Source of the DNA: JBBIJO01 sp037445895
GTDB lineage: Bacteria; Bacteroidota; Ignavibacteria; Kapaibacteriales; UBA2268
Direction: 5' to 3'
Length of the DNA stretch: 64,000 nucleotides
NCBI GenBank assembly: GCA_037445895.1
Contig: JBBIJO010000001.1
Coordinates: forward strand, 1-64,000
Shown: positions 1 through 8,784 of the stretch, one piece after another
Numbering within the stretch: the stretch's first letter is position 1
Layout of the letters: the number at the start of each line of letters is the position of its first letter
Notes under the pieces: generated by a model
What the model was told of the DNA's origin: nothing
The model's input: the letters and a program-made list of their open reading frames with translations, nothing else
Databases searched by the model: none
Position numbers and translations under genes: made by a program

Positions 1-2
1 AT

Positions 3-317
3 GGTAGTGTTCGGGTTATTGGTATATGCGAGCCGAGGTTAAGCCAAGTAGAGTTGTTCGAGCCGCTGGCGTTGGAGTTGATACCGAATCCGGCAAGCGA
101 TGAGTTAGAAGTAAGGATAAAGGGACAATCGGACATTGGATATGTTTTGCGGATTTTAACAATGGAGGGGAAAGAAATATATCGCAAAGGAGGCAAGTTA
201 GAATCGGGAACGAGAGAGTTGAAATTAAGCACAAAGCAGTTATGGAGTGGGGTGTTTGTAGTTGATTGTATATCTGGAATGGGCCATATATCGAAGTTAT
301 TGGTAATTTCAAGATAG
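3..317 (+). CDS. C-terminal end of a T9SS-exported protein (partial)
   Basis: The frame is open from the first bases of the window and closes at 317, so this is the last ~104 residues of a longer protein whose start lies upstream. The segment PNPASDELEV, followed by a glycine/leucine-rich stretch and an ending of the kind GxxxSKLLVISR, matches the type IX secretion system type A (Por) sorting domain. That domain directs surface export and is then cleaved. The beta-strand spacing, with MEGKEIY and GVFVVD, is typical. The function of the missing N-terminal part cannot be judged. A candidate terminator follows within 60 bases, so it is probably not co-transcribed with nuoG. Confidence 0.8.
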   Translation, partial: GSVRVIGICEPRLSQVELFEPLALELIPNPASDELEVRIKGQSDIGYVLRILTMEGKEIYRKGGKLESGTRELKLSTKQLWSGVFVVDCISGMGHISKLLVISR

Positions 318-342
318 GAAGGGGGGGCAAAATACAGAAAGT

Positions 343-375
343 AACGGGACTAATGTGGTTTGTTCCGTTTTTGGT
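343..375 (+). terminator. Probable rho-independent terminator
   Basis: An eight-pair stem (AACGGGAC at 343-350 with GTTCCGTT at 362-369, one G-U pair) and an 11-base loop are followed by a T-rich run. It lies between the T9SS protein and nuoG and probably separates their transcripts. Confidence 0.5.
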
Positions 376-446
376 TTTTGTTGCGAAGCGTCTATTTCTT
401 CGAAAATTCGTAATTTAGTTTTTTGTAATATGATATTGGTATAGAA

Positions 447-2216
447 ATGCCACATATTTATATTGATGGAAGGATGATAGAAGCAAAGGCTGGTCAAACG
501 ATTATCCAATCAGCATTCGAGAATGGAATTGATATACCACATTTTTGCTGGCATCCCGAGCTTTCGGTTGCAGGCAACTGCCGAATGTGCCTTGTTGAGA
601 TTGGTTTGCCAAAGCGACTACCAGATGGTTCAATAGAAGTTGATTCGAACAATCGTCCAGTAATAAACTTTTTCCCCAAGCTTCAAATTGCTTGTGCTAC
701 GGAAGTTGTTGATGGAATGCACGTCCGAACTAATTCAGAACAGGCTGTTCAAGCACAAGAAGCAGTTATGGAATTTTTGCTTATTAACCATCCATTGGAT
801 TGTCCGATATGTGATGAAGCGGGACAATGTAAACTTCAAGAATATGCATTCAAACATTCGAAAGGTTTTAGTCGGTTTGACGAGACGAAGAACCATAAGC
901 CGAAACGAGTAATTTGGGGTCCTAATGTGATTTTCGATGGAGAAAGGTGCATTTCTTGCTCGCGTTGCATTCGTTTTGCAAAGGAAATTGCTAATCAGGA
1001 TGTTTTAACATTTGTTCAACGAGGGGATAAAGTTACAATACAGTTGCACCACGACACACAATTCGATAATCCATATTCTATGAATGTGATTGATATATGT
1101 CCTGTTGGAGCATTAACGAGCCGAGATTTTCGATTTAAATCTCGTGTTTGGGATATGAGCTTCAACGAATCCATCTGTTCAAGTTGTGCAAGGGGCTGTA
1201 ATATCAAATTGGGAGTTCGTAATAATGAAATTTTACGTGTCGAACCTCGAGCTAATCCATATGTAAATCGTTTCTGGATATGCGACTATGGACGATTGAA
1301 CTACAAGTTTGTTAATGAAAATCGAATTAAGGAACCTCTTGTTCGCGTTAATAATTCATTGACTAAAACAAGTTGGCAGGAAGCAGTCGATACTGCTGTG
1401 GAACGTTTGAAACCTTTCGACCCCGACGAAATTATGTTTATCGGTTCGCCAAAAGCAACTGTTGAAGATAATTATTTATTTGTAAAGTTTGCCAAAGAAA
1501 TATTAAAAGGAAAAAATATAGATTTATTAGAACACCACGATAAAACATTTGGCGATAATTTTCTACGTTGTTCCGACAAGACCCCAAACCTGATAGGTGC
1601 ACGAGAAGTTGGAGTATGCTCAAATATTCATTCAATTTCTACTGGAAATCTCGTAGATGGTGTTCGTCAGGGCAAAATTAAAGTGTTGTATTTGATAGAA
1701 GATAGTTTCGAAGGTTATCCCGAAATTGAAGATGTTCTTTCCGAACTTGATTTATTGATAATTCACCATTACAATTATAATTCATTAGTTTACAAAGCAG
1801 ACATTGTCTTTCCTGTTGCAACTTTTGCAGAATCGGAAGGGACTTATGTTAATATACAAAAAAGAGTGCAGCATTTTGCCCCAGCGCTTGTTACTCGGAA
1901 TAATTTGAGGAGTATGGGAATGAAAATGAGCAGGCTCGATAAATTCGGTGCTTTTAATGACCGCTGGACTCAATATGAATTGAGGGATATAAAACAAACG
2001 TGGCAAGTTATTCAAATGATTGCAAATAAATTCGGAGCCGGATGGAATTATAGGAATTCGGAATCTATTTTTAAAGAAATTGCTGCGCATATTGATTCTT
2101 TCAAAGGGATGACCTATGAACTTTTGGATGAATATTTAGGAATCGTTTTGGGCAAGTCGAAAAATCCGGAACCCAAAATAAGAATTTATGAATCTCATTA
2201 TATGAAACCTGAATAA
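447..2216 (+). CDS. nuoG: NADH-quinone oxidoreductase subunit G (short form)
   Basis: This is the large iron-sulfur subunit of respiratory complex I, which carries electrons from NuoEF along the peripheral arm. At 589 residues it is shorter than the 700-900 of many NuoG proteins. The N-terminus has a [2Fe-2S] ferredoxin domain (C34, C45, C48, C83), then the His/Cys cluster (H115, C119, C122, C128) and a [4Fe-4S] site (C168, C171, C174, C218). A fourth set, C244-x2-C247-x3-C251-x27-C279, fits the extra N7 cluster found in some bacteria. The rest resembles a shortened molybdopterin-oxidoreductase fold. It begins a nuoG-nuoH-nuoI run, with nuoH 15 bases downstream. nuoE and nuoF are not next to it. 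Confidence 0.95.
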   Translation: MPHIYIDGRMIEAKAGQTIIQSAFENGIDIPHFCWHPELSVAGNCRMCLVEIGLPKRLPDGSIEVDSNNRPVINFFPKLQIACATEVVDGMHVRTNSEQAVQAQEAVMEFLLINHPLDCPICDEAGQCKLQEYAFKHSKGFSRFDETKNHKPKRVIWGPNVIFDGERCISCSRCIRFAKEIANQDVLTFVQRGDKVTIQLHHDTQFDNPYSMNVIDICPVGALTSRDFRFKSRVWDMSFNESICSSCARGCNIKLGVRNNEILRVEPRANPYVNRFWICDYGRLNYKFVNENRIKEPLVRVNNSLTKTSWQEAVDTAVERLKPFDPDEIMFIGSPKATVEDNYLFVKFAKEILKGKNIDLLEHHDKTFGDNFLRCSDKTPNLIGAREVGVCSNIHSISTGNLVDGVRQGKIKVLYLIEDSFEGYPEIEDVLSELDLLIIHHYNYNSLVYKADIVFPVATFAESEGTYVNIQKRVQHFAPALVTRNNLRSMGMKMSRLDKFGAFNDRWTQYELRDIKQTWQVIQMIANKFGAGWNYRNSESIFKEIAAHIDSFKGMTYELLDEYLGIVLGKSKNPEPKIRIYESHYMKPE

Positions 2217-2231
2217 AGACAGAGGAACGAA

Positions 2232-3281
2232 ATGGGAGATGTTGGTTATTTGTTAATTGAATTTCTTGTTAAAGCGATTATTATTTTGACGCTGATATTA
2301 CTTATTGCAGCCGCATTTGGGGTTTGGTTGGAACGTAAATTGTCTGCTTGGATACAGAATCGAATTGGCCCGAATCGCGTCGGTCCATTTGGGCTATTGC
2401 AGCCTTTCGCCGATGTTCTTAAATTGTTCTTGAAAGAAGATATTACTCCTTTCGCTGCCGATAAGTTTTTTCATAGGTTAGCCCCGGTGATTACACTCGG
2501 AGTAGCGTTATCTGTTTATGCAGTAATCCCTTTTGCTGAACCTTTCTATGTTGGCAATAAATTAGTTTATATGGGTATCACGGGTGTCGATGTTAACGCG
2601 GGAATCTTATTTATTCTTGCAATGACTTCTGTCGGTGTATATGGCATTACTTTTGCGGGATGGTCGTCGAATAATAAATATTCTTTGCTTGGTGGGTTAC
2701 GCTCTTCGGCACAAATGATTTCCTATGAGCTTTCAATGGGATTAGCGTTAGTTGGGGTTTTGATGATTTGCGGCTCTTTTTCGTTACAAGAGATTGTATC
2801 GAAACAAGCTTTATGGAATTGGAATGTTTTATATCAACCATTAGGATTTATCATATTTCTTGTATCTGCTTTTGCAGAAACTAATAGAACACCTTTCGAC
2901 TTGCCCGAAGCAGAACCAGAGCTCGTAGGAGGCTATAATACTGAATACACAGGGATGAAATTTGGGATGTTCTTCCTTGCTGAGTATGCAAATATGTTTA
3001 CCTCTTCAATCTTGATGGTACTTTTGTATTTTGGTGGATGGAACTTACCAATTCCATCGGAATGGATTGGATTGCAACGTGGCGACTTTTTGCTTTCCTT
3101 TGTTCAATTTATGGTTTTGCTGGCTAAAACGATGCTGTTTGTTTTAACTTTTATATGGGTTCGTTGGTCGATCCCACGCTTTCGTTACGACCAACTGATG
3201 AACTTAGGATGGAAAGTCCTACTTCCATTAGCACTACTCAATTTAATGTTTACGTCGTTTATTTTCTATTTTATCAAATAG
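2232..3281 (+). CDS. nuoH: NADH-quinone oxidoreductase subunit H
   Basis: This membrane subunit of complex I lies at the junction with the peripheral arm and forms much of the quinone-binding tunnel. The 349-residue protein has about eight hydrophobic segments. The conserved loop ERKLSAWIQNRIGPNRVGP is at residues 34-52, and the acidic loop ETNRTPFDLPEAEPELVGG is near residues 215-235. Both are diagnostic of NuoH/ND1. The length is normal for the family. It sits 15 bases after nuoG and 28 bases before nuoI, so the three are almost certainly co-transcribed. Confidence 0.97.
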   Translation: MGDVGYLLIEFLVKAIIILTLILLIAAAFGVWLERKLSAWIQNRIGPNRVGPFGLLQPFADVLKLFLKEDITPFAADKFFHRLAPVITLGVALSVYAVIPFAEPFYVGNKLVYMGITGVDVNAGILFILAMTSVGVYGITFAGWSSNNKYSLLGGLRSSAQMISYELSMGLALVGVLMICGSFSLQEIVSKQALWNWNVLYQPLGFIIFLVSAFAETNRTPFDLPEAEPELVGGYNTEYTGMKFGMFFLAEYANMFTSSILMVLLYFGGWNLPIPSEWIGLQRGDFLLSFVQFMVLLAKTMLFVLTFIWVRWSIPRFRYDQLMNLGWKVLLPLALLNLMFTSFIFYFIK

Positions 3282-3309
3282 TTTTGTCAATTGCGAAGGA
3301 AATTATATT

Positions 3310-3807
3310 ATGAATAAAATAGATAACACAGAACACGATAGAATGACATTCTGGGAAAAGTTATATCTTTTTGAAATTGCTAAAGGAATGGGTATCACTC
3401 TTCGCCAGATGTTTAAACCCAAATTTACTCGTCAGTATCCGGAAGAGCGATGGGAGCCAACCGGTTCTTACCGAGGAAGACCCGTGCTTGTTCTCGACGA
3501 AGAAGGGGAAAGGTGTGTTGCCTGCGGTTTATGTTCTAGGGTTTGTCCCGCACTTGCAATCGAAGTTCAAGCTGGAGAAACAGATAAAGACAAGGAACGT
3601 TATCCGCTGAAATTCGAAATTAATATGCTTCGATGTATTTATTGTGGTTTTTGCGAGGAGGTGTGTCCCGAAGAAGCAATCGTAATGAGCAAAGATTACG
3701 AGCTTGTTTTTACGAATCGAGAGGATGCAATTTTAGGAAAGGAAAAGCTTTTAATGCCGGTTTCCAAACTTCAAGATAGGTTGGAATTTTTAAGAGAATA
3801 TAAATAA
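3310..3807 (+). CDS. nuoI: NADH-quinone oxidoreductase subunit I
   Basis: This ferredoxin-like complex I subunit holds clusters N6a and N6b and passes electrons to NuoB. The two [4Fe-4S] motifs are C69-x2-C72-x2-C75-x3-C79 (CVACGLCSRVCP) and C109-x2-C112-x2-C115-x3-C119 (CIYCGFCEEVCP). At 165 residues the length is normal. It ends the nuoGHI run. The next genes are unrelated, and nuoJKLMN are not in the window, so the membrane arm must be encoded elsewhere. Confidence 0.97.
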   Translation: MNKIDNTEHDRMTFWEKLYLFEIAKGMGITLRQMFKPKFTRQYPEERWEPTGSYRGRPVLVLDEEGERCVACGLCSRVCPALAIEVQAGETDKDKERYPLKFEINMLRCIYCGFCEEVCPEEAIVMSKDYELVFTNREDAILGKEKLLMPVSKLQDRLEFLREYK

Positions 3808-4076
3808 TTGACATTGAAGATTTAGCATAGACTCTAAAACTCAATTATTGCAAAAAATAATTACTATAATTAATATTTTTAGGATTTTCTATTTTTTTGC
3901 TCCAAACCTCGTATTGCTAATAACATTTTTGGGTATAAAATGTGTGGGGGGTGTTACGAGATGGAAGGAAAATCATTATTTGTTCGTTTCGAATTTCATT
4001 GAAATATTATTATTTTTGTAAGCAAGTAAATTTTGAAAAACGAAGTTGAAATAGATTGTTTCGTTGGGGGTGAAAA

Positions 4077-4604
4077 ATGAGAAATGTAGTTTTTTTCTTG
4101 CCAGCATTAGTTTTGTTTCTTTTATTTGGAGGTTCAAAAATGGAAATCAAAATTTCGAGTAATGCTTTCGAAAATGGGGGTTTCCTTCCAAAGAAATATA
4201 CTTGCGATGGTGAAAATATTTCGCCACATTTGAAGTGGAGCAATATTCCCCAAGGGACTAAATCTTTTGCTATCATAAACGACGATCCAGATGCTCCTAT
4301 GGGGACTTGGGTTCACTGGGTAATCTACAATATTCCTGTGAGTGTTGTCGAACTTCCCGATAATATTCCTCCTTCGCAAAGATTAAGTAATGGTGCTGTT
4401 CAAGGGAAAAATAGTTTGGGCAAGATTGGGTATGGAGGACCTTGTCCGCCAAGTGGAACTCACCGATATTTTTTCAAAATTTATGCATTAGATAAAATTT
4501 TGGATTTACCCGTTGGAGCTACGAAAGAGGAACTATTGCGAGCAATCAAAGGGCACATTTTAGCCGAGGGACAAATTTATGGCAAATACAGCCGTCAAAG
4601 GTAG
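4077..4604 (+). CDS. YbhB/YbcL-family PEBP-like protein
   Basis: The protein belongs to the phosphatidylethanolamine-binding/Raf-kinase-inhibitor-like family, whose bacterial members have poorly defined roles. Family signatures are KKYTCDGENISPHLKWS, DDPDAPMGTWVHWVIYNI and GPCPPSGTHRYFFKIYALD. Residues 1-20 are hydrophobic (VVFFLPALVLFLLF) and may be a signal peptide, as in YbcL. A second start at 4140 (MEIKI) has GGAGG about eight bases upstream and would give a cytoplasmic protein. I keep the longer form with reserve. The last 26 bases overlap the next gene, which suggests translational coupling. Confidence 0.85.
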   Translation: MRNVVFFLPALVLFLLFGGSKMEIKISSNAFENGGFLPKKYTCDGENISPHLKWSNIPQGTKSFAIINDDPDAPMGTWVHWVIYNIPVSVVELPDNIPPSQRLSNGAVQGKNSLGKIGYGGPCPPSGTHRYFFKIYALDKILDLPVGATKEELLRAIKGHILAEGQIYGKYSRQR

Positions 4605-5007
4605 GAAAGCTTCTATTTCGTTTACAGATGCTGTTTTCATTTTCTTGCAATTTATAGTCAAAGTCCTTATCATATTTTTCATTGCTTTGATGGTTCTTTT
4701 CCTTTGGACCGATGATTTCTATGATTACACACAGTGGGATTTCGAACTTGGGCTCCAATTGTTAGGATTTTCCGGAATGATAATAGGCTTAATTTGGTCC
4801 TTTTTTAGGAATAAAATTGCCGGCTATATTGTTTTATTTTCATCTATTTACTTTTGGATAATCACTTTTCTGGTTCGTGACCAACTCTGGTTGGGGTGGG
4901 GGTTCCTGTTCTTTCCATCGATTGGGTTGCTATTAATTAACTACGAGAGGTTAAAGTCATTGTATTCTCGAAAGCTCATTAGGAAAAAGAAAAAAACTAT
5001 CAGTTAA
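4579..5007 (+). CDS. Small integral membrane protein, unknown function
   Basis: This 142-residue protein has four hydrophobic segments: VFIFLQFIVKVLIIFFIALMV, LGLQLLGFSGMIIGLIWSFF, IAGYIVLFSSIYFWIITFLV and LWLGWGFLFFPSIGLLLINY. It ends in a strongly basic tail (RKKKKTIS), which is probably cytoplasmic. I do not recognise the family. It starts inside the end of the PEBP-like gene in another frame and continues 400 bases beyond, with a normal membrane-protein composition, so I believe it is real. Coupled expression with its upstream neighbour is likely. No catalytic motif is visible. Confidence 0.7.
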   Translation: MANTAVKGRKASISFTDAVFIFLQFIVKVLIIFFIALMVLFLWTDDFYDYTQWDFELGLQLLGFSGMIIGLIWSFFRNKIAGYIVLFSSIYFWIITFLVRDQLWLGWGFLFFPSIGLLLINYERLKSLYSRKLIRKKKKTIS

Positions 5008-5040
5008 AAGGCAACTTCCAAAGTAAAGATAAAGCTTTTA

Positions 5041-6084
5041 TTAGATTATAAGCAACGCATCTCCATAGACCATAAATCGATAATTGTTTTTTATTGCATG
5101 TTTAACAAGCTTCAAATAGTTATCCTTGCCTGCAAATGCGGCAGCAAGATAAACAGAAGGGGAGTTGGACTCGTGGAAATTGGTAATTAACTTAGTTGCA
5201 ATTTTAAAATCATAGGAGGGATAGATAAATTTATCGGTCCAGTCTTTGTTAGGTTTTACCGTTCCAGAAATTAACACTGACGATTCGAGTGCGCGGGCTG
5301 TACTGCATCCAACAACAAAAACATTTCGCTTCATTTTTAATGTTTTGTTTATAGTTTCTGCGGACTCTCGTGGAATTATAAAATATTCCGAGAACATTTT
5401 GTGCTTGGTAAGGTCTTCGACTTCAATACGTTCGAAAACCCCTTGCCCAATGTTCAAGACTACTTTTGCAATTTTTACACCTTTCTTCTTCAATTTTTCG
5501 AGGAGTTCCTTTGTGAAATGAAGTCCAGAGGATGGAGGTGCTATCGACCAAGGGTAGTTGGGATTAGCAAAAACAGTTTGGTATGACTTTTTGTCGAGGC
5601 TTGTTGGGTCTCGTTTAATATAGTCTGGAAGCGGCATTTCCCCGATTTTGTCGAGGATTTTATGAATATCGCCATTGTAGCTTAACCGAAGAGTCCTTCC
5701 ACGAGAGGTGGTATTGTCCATAACTTCACAATAGAAGTTCTCGTCGTCGAAATATATTTTATTGCCAATCCTTACTTTACGTGCTGGTTCTACTAAAGCA
5801 TCCCATAGTCTTTCCTCGGCTCGAAGTTCTCGAAGAAGAAGAACATCAATTTTAGCATTTGTCTTTTCCTTTTTCCCGTGGAGTCGGGCAGGGAAAACAG
5901 AGGTTTCATTTACAACAAGGCAATCTCCTTTTTCAAAAAACTCCACTATGTCGCCGAAAGTTCGATCTTGAATTTCCCCCTTTTCTCGGTTATAGACTAA
6001 TAGTTTGGAAGCATCCCTTGGGTCTGCCGGAAATTTTGCAATTTGGCTTTTTAAAATTGTAAAGTTAAATTCTGATAACTTCAT
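5041..6084 (-). CDS. queA: tRNA preQ1(34) S-adenosylmethionine ribosyltransferase-isomerase
   Basis: QueA transfers and isomerises the ribosyl group of SAM onto preQ1 at the wobble position of GUN-decoding tRNAs, making epoxyqueuosine. The 347-residue length is typical. Recognisable blocks are the N-terminal KFPADPRDASKLLVY, NETSVFPARLHGKK, GEMPLPDYIKR, YPWSIAPPSSGLHFT and, near the C-terminus, LITNFHESNSPSVYLAAAFAG. The tRNA-Asp gene in this window (anticodon GTC) is a potential substrate. It is transcribed in the same direction as htpG, 61 bases downstream of nothing on its own strand, and no other queuosine gene is nearby. Confidence 0.96.
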   Translation of the reverse strand: MKLSEFNFTILKSQIAKFPADPRDASKLLVYNREKGEIQDRTFGDIVEFFEKGDCLVVNETSVFPARLHGKKEKTNAKIDVLLLRELRAEERLWDALVEPARKVRIGNKIYFDDENFYCEVMDNTTSRGRTLRLSYNGDIHKILDKIGEMPLPDYIKRDPTSLDKKSYQTVFANPNYPWSIAPPSSGLHFTKELLEKLKKKGVKIAKVVLNIGQGVFERIEVEDLTKHKMFSEYFIIPRESAETINKTLKMKRNVFVVGCSTARALESSVLISGTVKPNKDWTDKFIYPSYDFKIATKLITNFHESNSPSVYLAAAFAGKDNYLKLVKHAIKNNYRFMVYGDALLII

Positions 6085-6145
6085 ATTCCTTCCAAAAAAT
6101 TATAATTTTTTATACTAAAACGAAATATCTATAAATTATTTTTAT

Positions 6146-8005
6146 TTATTCCGATACTTTAATTAAAATTGCATTTAATCTTTCAATAAATTCTTTTGGA
6201 TTTTCTAACTCACCTTCGAGAAGAAGAGCCTCATCGTAAAGTTGCAAAATTATCGAGTCTATTAGATGATTTTCAGGATTATTTTGCATCATTTTGACAA
6301 GGTTTTTAATAATTGGGTGTCCTGTGTTTACTTCAAGAATTTTTGCACTACTTTGAAAATTTTTGTCGATGATTTTGTATATCTTTTCTGCACGGGCATC
6401 GTGGCCATATTTCGAAGTTACCAATGTAACCGGTGAGCTTACCAGTCTATTGGATTCCTGCACGTTGAGTATTTTATCGCCCAATACGTTTTTGATTTTG
6501 TCGAAAAGTTGGTTTGCCAATTCTGCATCGATACGCTCGCTTTCCTGAAATTCAGATTTCTCGATACGAATATCAGCCATATCGATGGATTTCAATGGTT
6601 TACCTTTATACTCGATAATAAACGGAACTACAAGAGCATCTATCGGGTCGGTAAGAACAAGAACTTCAATGTTATTTTTTCGAAAATATTCGATATTTGG
6701 ATTTTTATCAAGGGAATCGAATGTTTCAGCCAAAACGTAGTAGATTTCTTTTTGTTCTGGTTTCATTTTTTGAACATACTCACTCAAAGAAATTAGTTTT
6801 TCTGGGTCGGATTTTGAACTTTTATAACGTAACAGTTCAATTATTTTATCCCGATGCGATTGTTCGATAGTTATCCCACTTTTGAAAATACTGCCGAACG
6901 ACTTAAAAAATTGGTTATACTTTGCATTGTCGGATATTGCGAGTTCTTCGAGATGATTTAAAATCTTTGTAGTAAGTATTTTTTTAATTTTGAGAATCAG
7001 GGGACTGTTTTGTATGGTTTCTCGGGAGATGTTTAAAGGTAAGTCTTCGGTATCGACAACACCTTTGACAAACTTCAAGTAGTCTGGTAATATTTCCTGG
7101 TTATTATCTTGGATGAACACTTTGTTGGAATATAGGAGTAAGGTTTTCTCGAACAATTCAGGGACGAAATAATTTGGCAATGATTCAGGTATAAACAACA
7201 AGGCTTTGAAATTCACATTCCCTTCGATTGAAACTTGAAAATACGATAGTGGAGGTTTCGAATCCGATGAAATAAATTTATAAAATTCTTCTACCTCGTC
7301 TTTTGTAAGTTCTTCTTTCTTTTTATACCATATTGCTTGGACTGTGTTAACTTTTTCTTTGTTTACGTATATTGGGAAATCTATAAAGTTAGAATATTTT
7401 TTTATTGTGGCTTTAACTTTTTCGGGAGTGGCGTATTCTTTGTATTGTTCTTTCAATTTAAAAAAGATTTTTGTTCCACGTTTCGGCTTCTCTATTTCCT
7501 CAATTGTATATTTGTCTTTTCCTTGCGATTTCCATCGAACCCCGGTGGATTCGGGCATATAAGTTCGCGTTTCGAGCGTTACTTCGTCGGTAACCATAAA
7601 CGTTGAATAAAATCCTACCCCAAATTTTCCAATTAAGTTCAAGTTGTCCGCCGAACCTCCTTCCTTTAAGCGCTGAAGAAACTCCATAGTTCCAGAATGT
7701 GCAATTGTTCCAATTTGTTGAACTACTTCGTCTTTTGTCATTCCGATACCAGTATCTTCGATGATAAAGTTTGAAGTTGTAGAATCGACGAATATGTTTA
7801 TTTGTAGCTCTGATTCAGGGTCGAGTATCTTAGGTTCGGTTAAACGAAGTAACCGCATTTTGTTGAGTGCATCGGAGGCATTAGAAATGAGTTCACGAAT
7901 AAAAATTTCCGGATGTGTATAAATGGAATGAATAATAATATCGAGAAGCTGCTTTATTTCGGCAACAAATTCGTATTCATTGTGTTGCAACTCATTTCCT
8001 TCCAT
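6146..8005 (-). CDS. htpG: Molecular chaperone HtpG (Hsp90)
   Basis: This is the bacterial Hsp90, an ATP-dependent homodimeric chaperone. Hallmarks in order are the ATP-binding GHKL domain (IRELISNASDALNKMR, IEDTGIGMTKDEV, GKFGVGFYSTFMV), the middle domain (GVVDTEDLPLNISRETIQ) and the C-terminal dimerisation region. I place the start at the ATG ending at 8005, giving 619 residues that begin MEGNELQHNEYEF. A TTG at 8038 would add eleven residues that do not fit the family. Acidic C-terminal MEEVD-like residues are absent, as expected in bacteria. No heat-shock promoter element is evident. Confidence 0.97.
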   Translation of the reverse strand: MEGNELQHNEYEFVAEIKQLLDIIIHSIYTHPEIFIRELISNASDALNKMRLLRLTEPKILDPESELQINIFVDSTTSNFIIEDTGIGMTKDEVVQQIGTIAHSGTMEFLQRLKEGGSADNLNLIGKFGVGFYSTFMVTDEVTLETRTYMPESTGVRWKSQGKDKYTIEEIEKPKRGTKIFFKLKEQYKEYATPEKVKATIKKYSNFIDFPIYVNKEKVNTVQAIWYKKKEELTKDEVEEFYKFISSDSKPPLSYFQVSIEGNVNFKALLFIPESLPNYFVPELFEKTLLLYSNKVFIQDNNQEILPDYLKFVKGVVDTEDLPLNISRETIQNSPLILKIKKILTTKILNHLEELAISDNAKYNQFFKSFGSIFKSGITIEQSHRDKIIELLRYKSSKSDPEKLISLSEYVQKMKPEQKEIYYVLAETFDSLDKNPNIEYFRKNNIEVLVLTDPIDALVVPFIIEYKGKPLKSIDMADIRIEKSEFQESERIDAELANQLFDKIKNVLGDKILNVQESNRLVSSPVTLVTSKYGHDARAEKIYKIIDKNFQSSAKILEVNTGHPIIKNLVKMMQNNPENHLIDSIILQLYDEALLLEGELENPKEFIERLNAILIKVSE

Positions 8006-8110
8006 ATTACTGATTTTTTTGAACCAACATTTTTCCAAGAACTATGGAACGAAAATAGCCTATTAATATTTATTGTGTGGATTAGTTGACAAAATAGTAT
8101 TTTGAATTTT

Positions 8111-8782
8111 ATGGATGTTAAAAAAATTAAAATAGTTGGATTACTACTTATTGTTGTATTTCTCGCTGTGGATGTTTTGTTGTTCTTGTATCTTCAAAGA
8201 CACAATATTGGTTTTCGCCCGCGACAAGATATATCCTTTTCACATAAAACACATTCAGGAAAATTTGGAATTACTTGTTTGTTCTGTCATACGAATGCAG
8301 AAAACCATTCCTACGCAAATTATCCTACAACAAAAACTTGCATGATTTGCCATATCGCATTAAGAACCGAAAATAAGTTATTGAAATCCATAATATATTC
8401 CTATGATAGTATGACATCAATTTTATATAAAAGAATATATAAGTTGCCGGAGTATGTCCGATTTAACCATAGCTTGCATCTCCGCTCCGGAATTGATTGT
8501 GCTACTTGCCATAGTTTTGTCGAACAAATGGATTCGCTTTATTTAGCTCGCCCACTGACAATGGGTTGGTGTGTGGATTGCCATCGAGATCCCTTACGTT
8601 ACGCTATTTCGCCACGGAAAATTTCGGGTATTTTTTACCCCGAAGATACAACCGAAATGTGGATATCATTAAAGGAATTTGAAATTTTTCAGAATCATAA
8701 ATCTGCGAAGCCTCTAAATTTTTTCTTGAGTCCTAAACAACTTAAACCGGCATCTATCGAATGTTCAATATGTCACTACTGA
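8111..8782 (+). CDS. actA: Alternative complex III pentahaem cytochrome c subunit
   Basis: ActA carries electrons within alternative complex III, a menaquinol oxidoreductase that replaces the bc1 complex. The 223-residue protein has one N-terminal membrane segment (residues ~8-28) and five CxxCH haem sites at C56, C77, C130, C154 and C218. The fifth ends only one residue before the C-terminus. Five haems and a short N-terminal anchor match ActA, as do the His pairs in FSHKTH and FNHSLH. I choose the ATG at 8111 over a TTG at 8102. The stop is two bases before the preferred actB start, so the genes are coupled. Confidence 0.88.
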   Translation: MDVKKIKIVGLLLIVVFLAVDVLLFLYLQRHNIGFRPRQDISFSHKTHSGKFGITCLFCHTNAENHSYANYPTTKTCMICHIALRTENKLLKSIIYSYDSMTSILYKRIYKLPEYVRFNHSLHLRSGIDCATCHSFVEQMDSLYLARPLTMGWCVDCHRDPLRYAISPRKISGIFYPEDTTEMWISLKEFEIFQNHKSAKPLNFFLSPKQLKPASIECSICHY

Positions 8783-8784
8783 GA

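Noticed and set aside
16..330. Minus-strand frame opposite the partial T9SS protein
   Set aside because: It lies on the complement of a convincing sorting domain and has no family resemblance or start context.
3808..4076. Riboswitch in the spacer before the PEBP-like gene (GTGTGGGGGGTG stretch)
   Set aside because: The G-run lacks any of the conserved cores I know (TPP, cobalamin, SAM, FMN) and has no matching partner strand.
8080..8110. TTGACA at 8086-8091 as the actA promoter
   Set aside because: It lies only about 20 bases before the start codon, leaving no room for a -10 element and leader.
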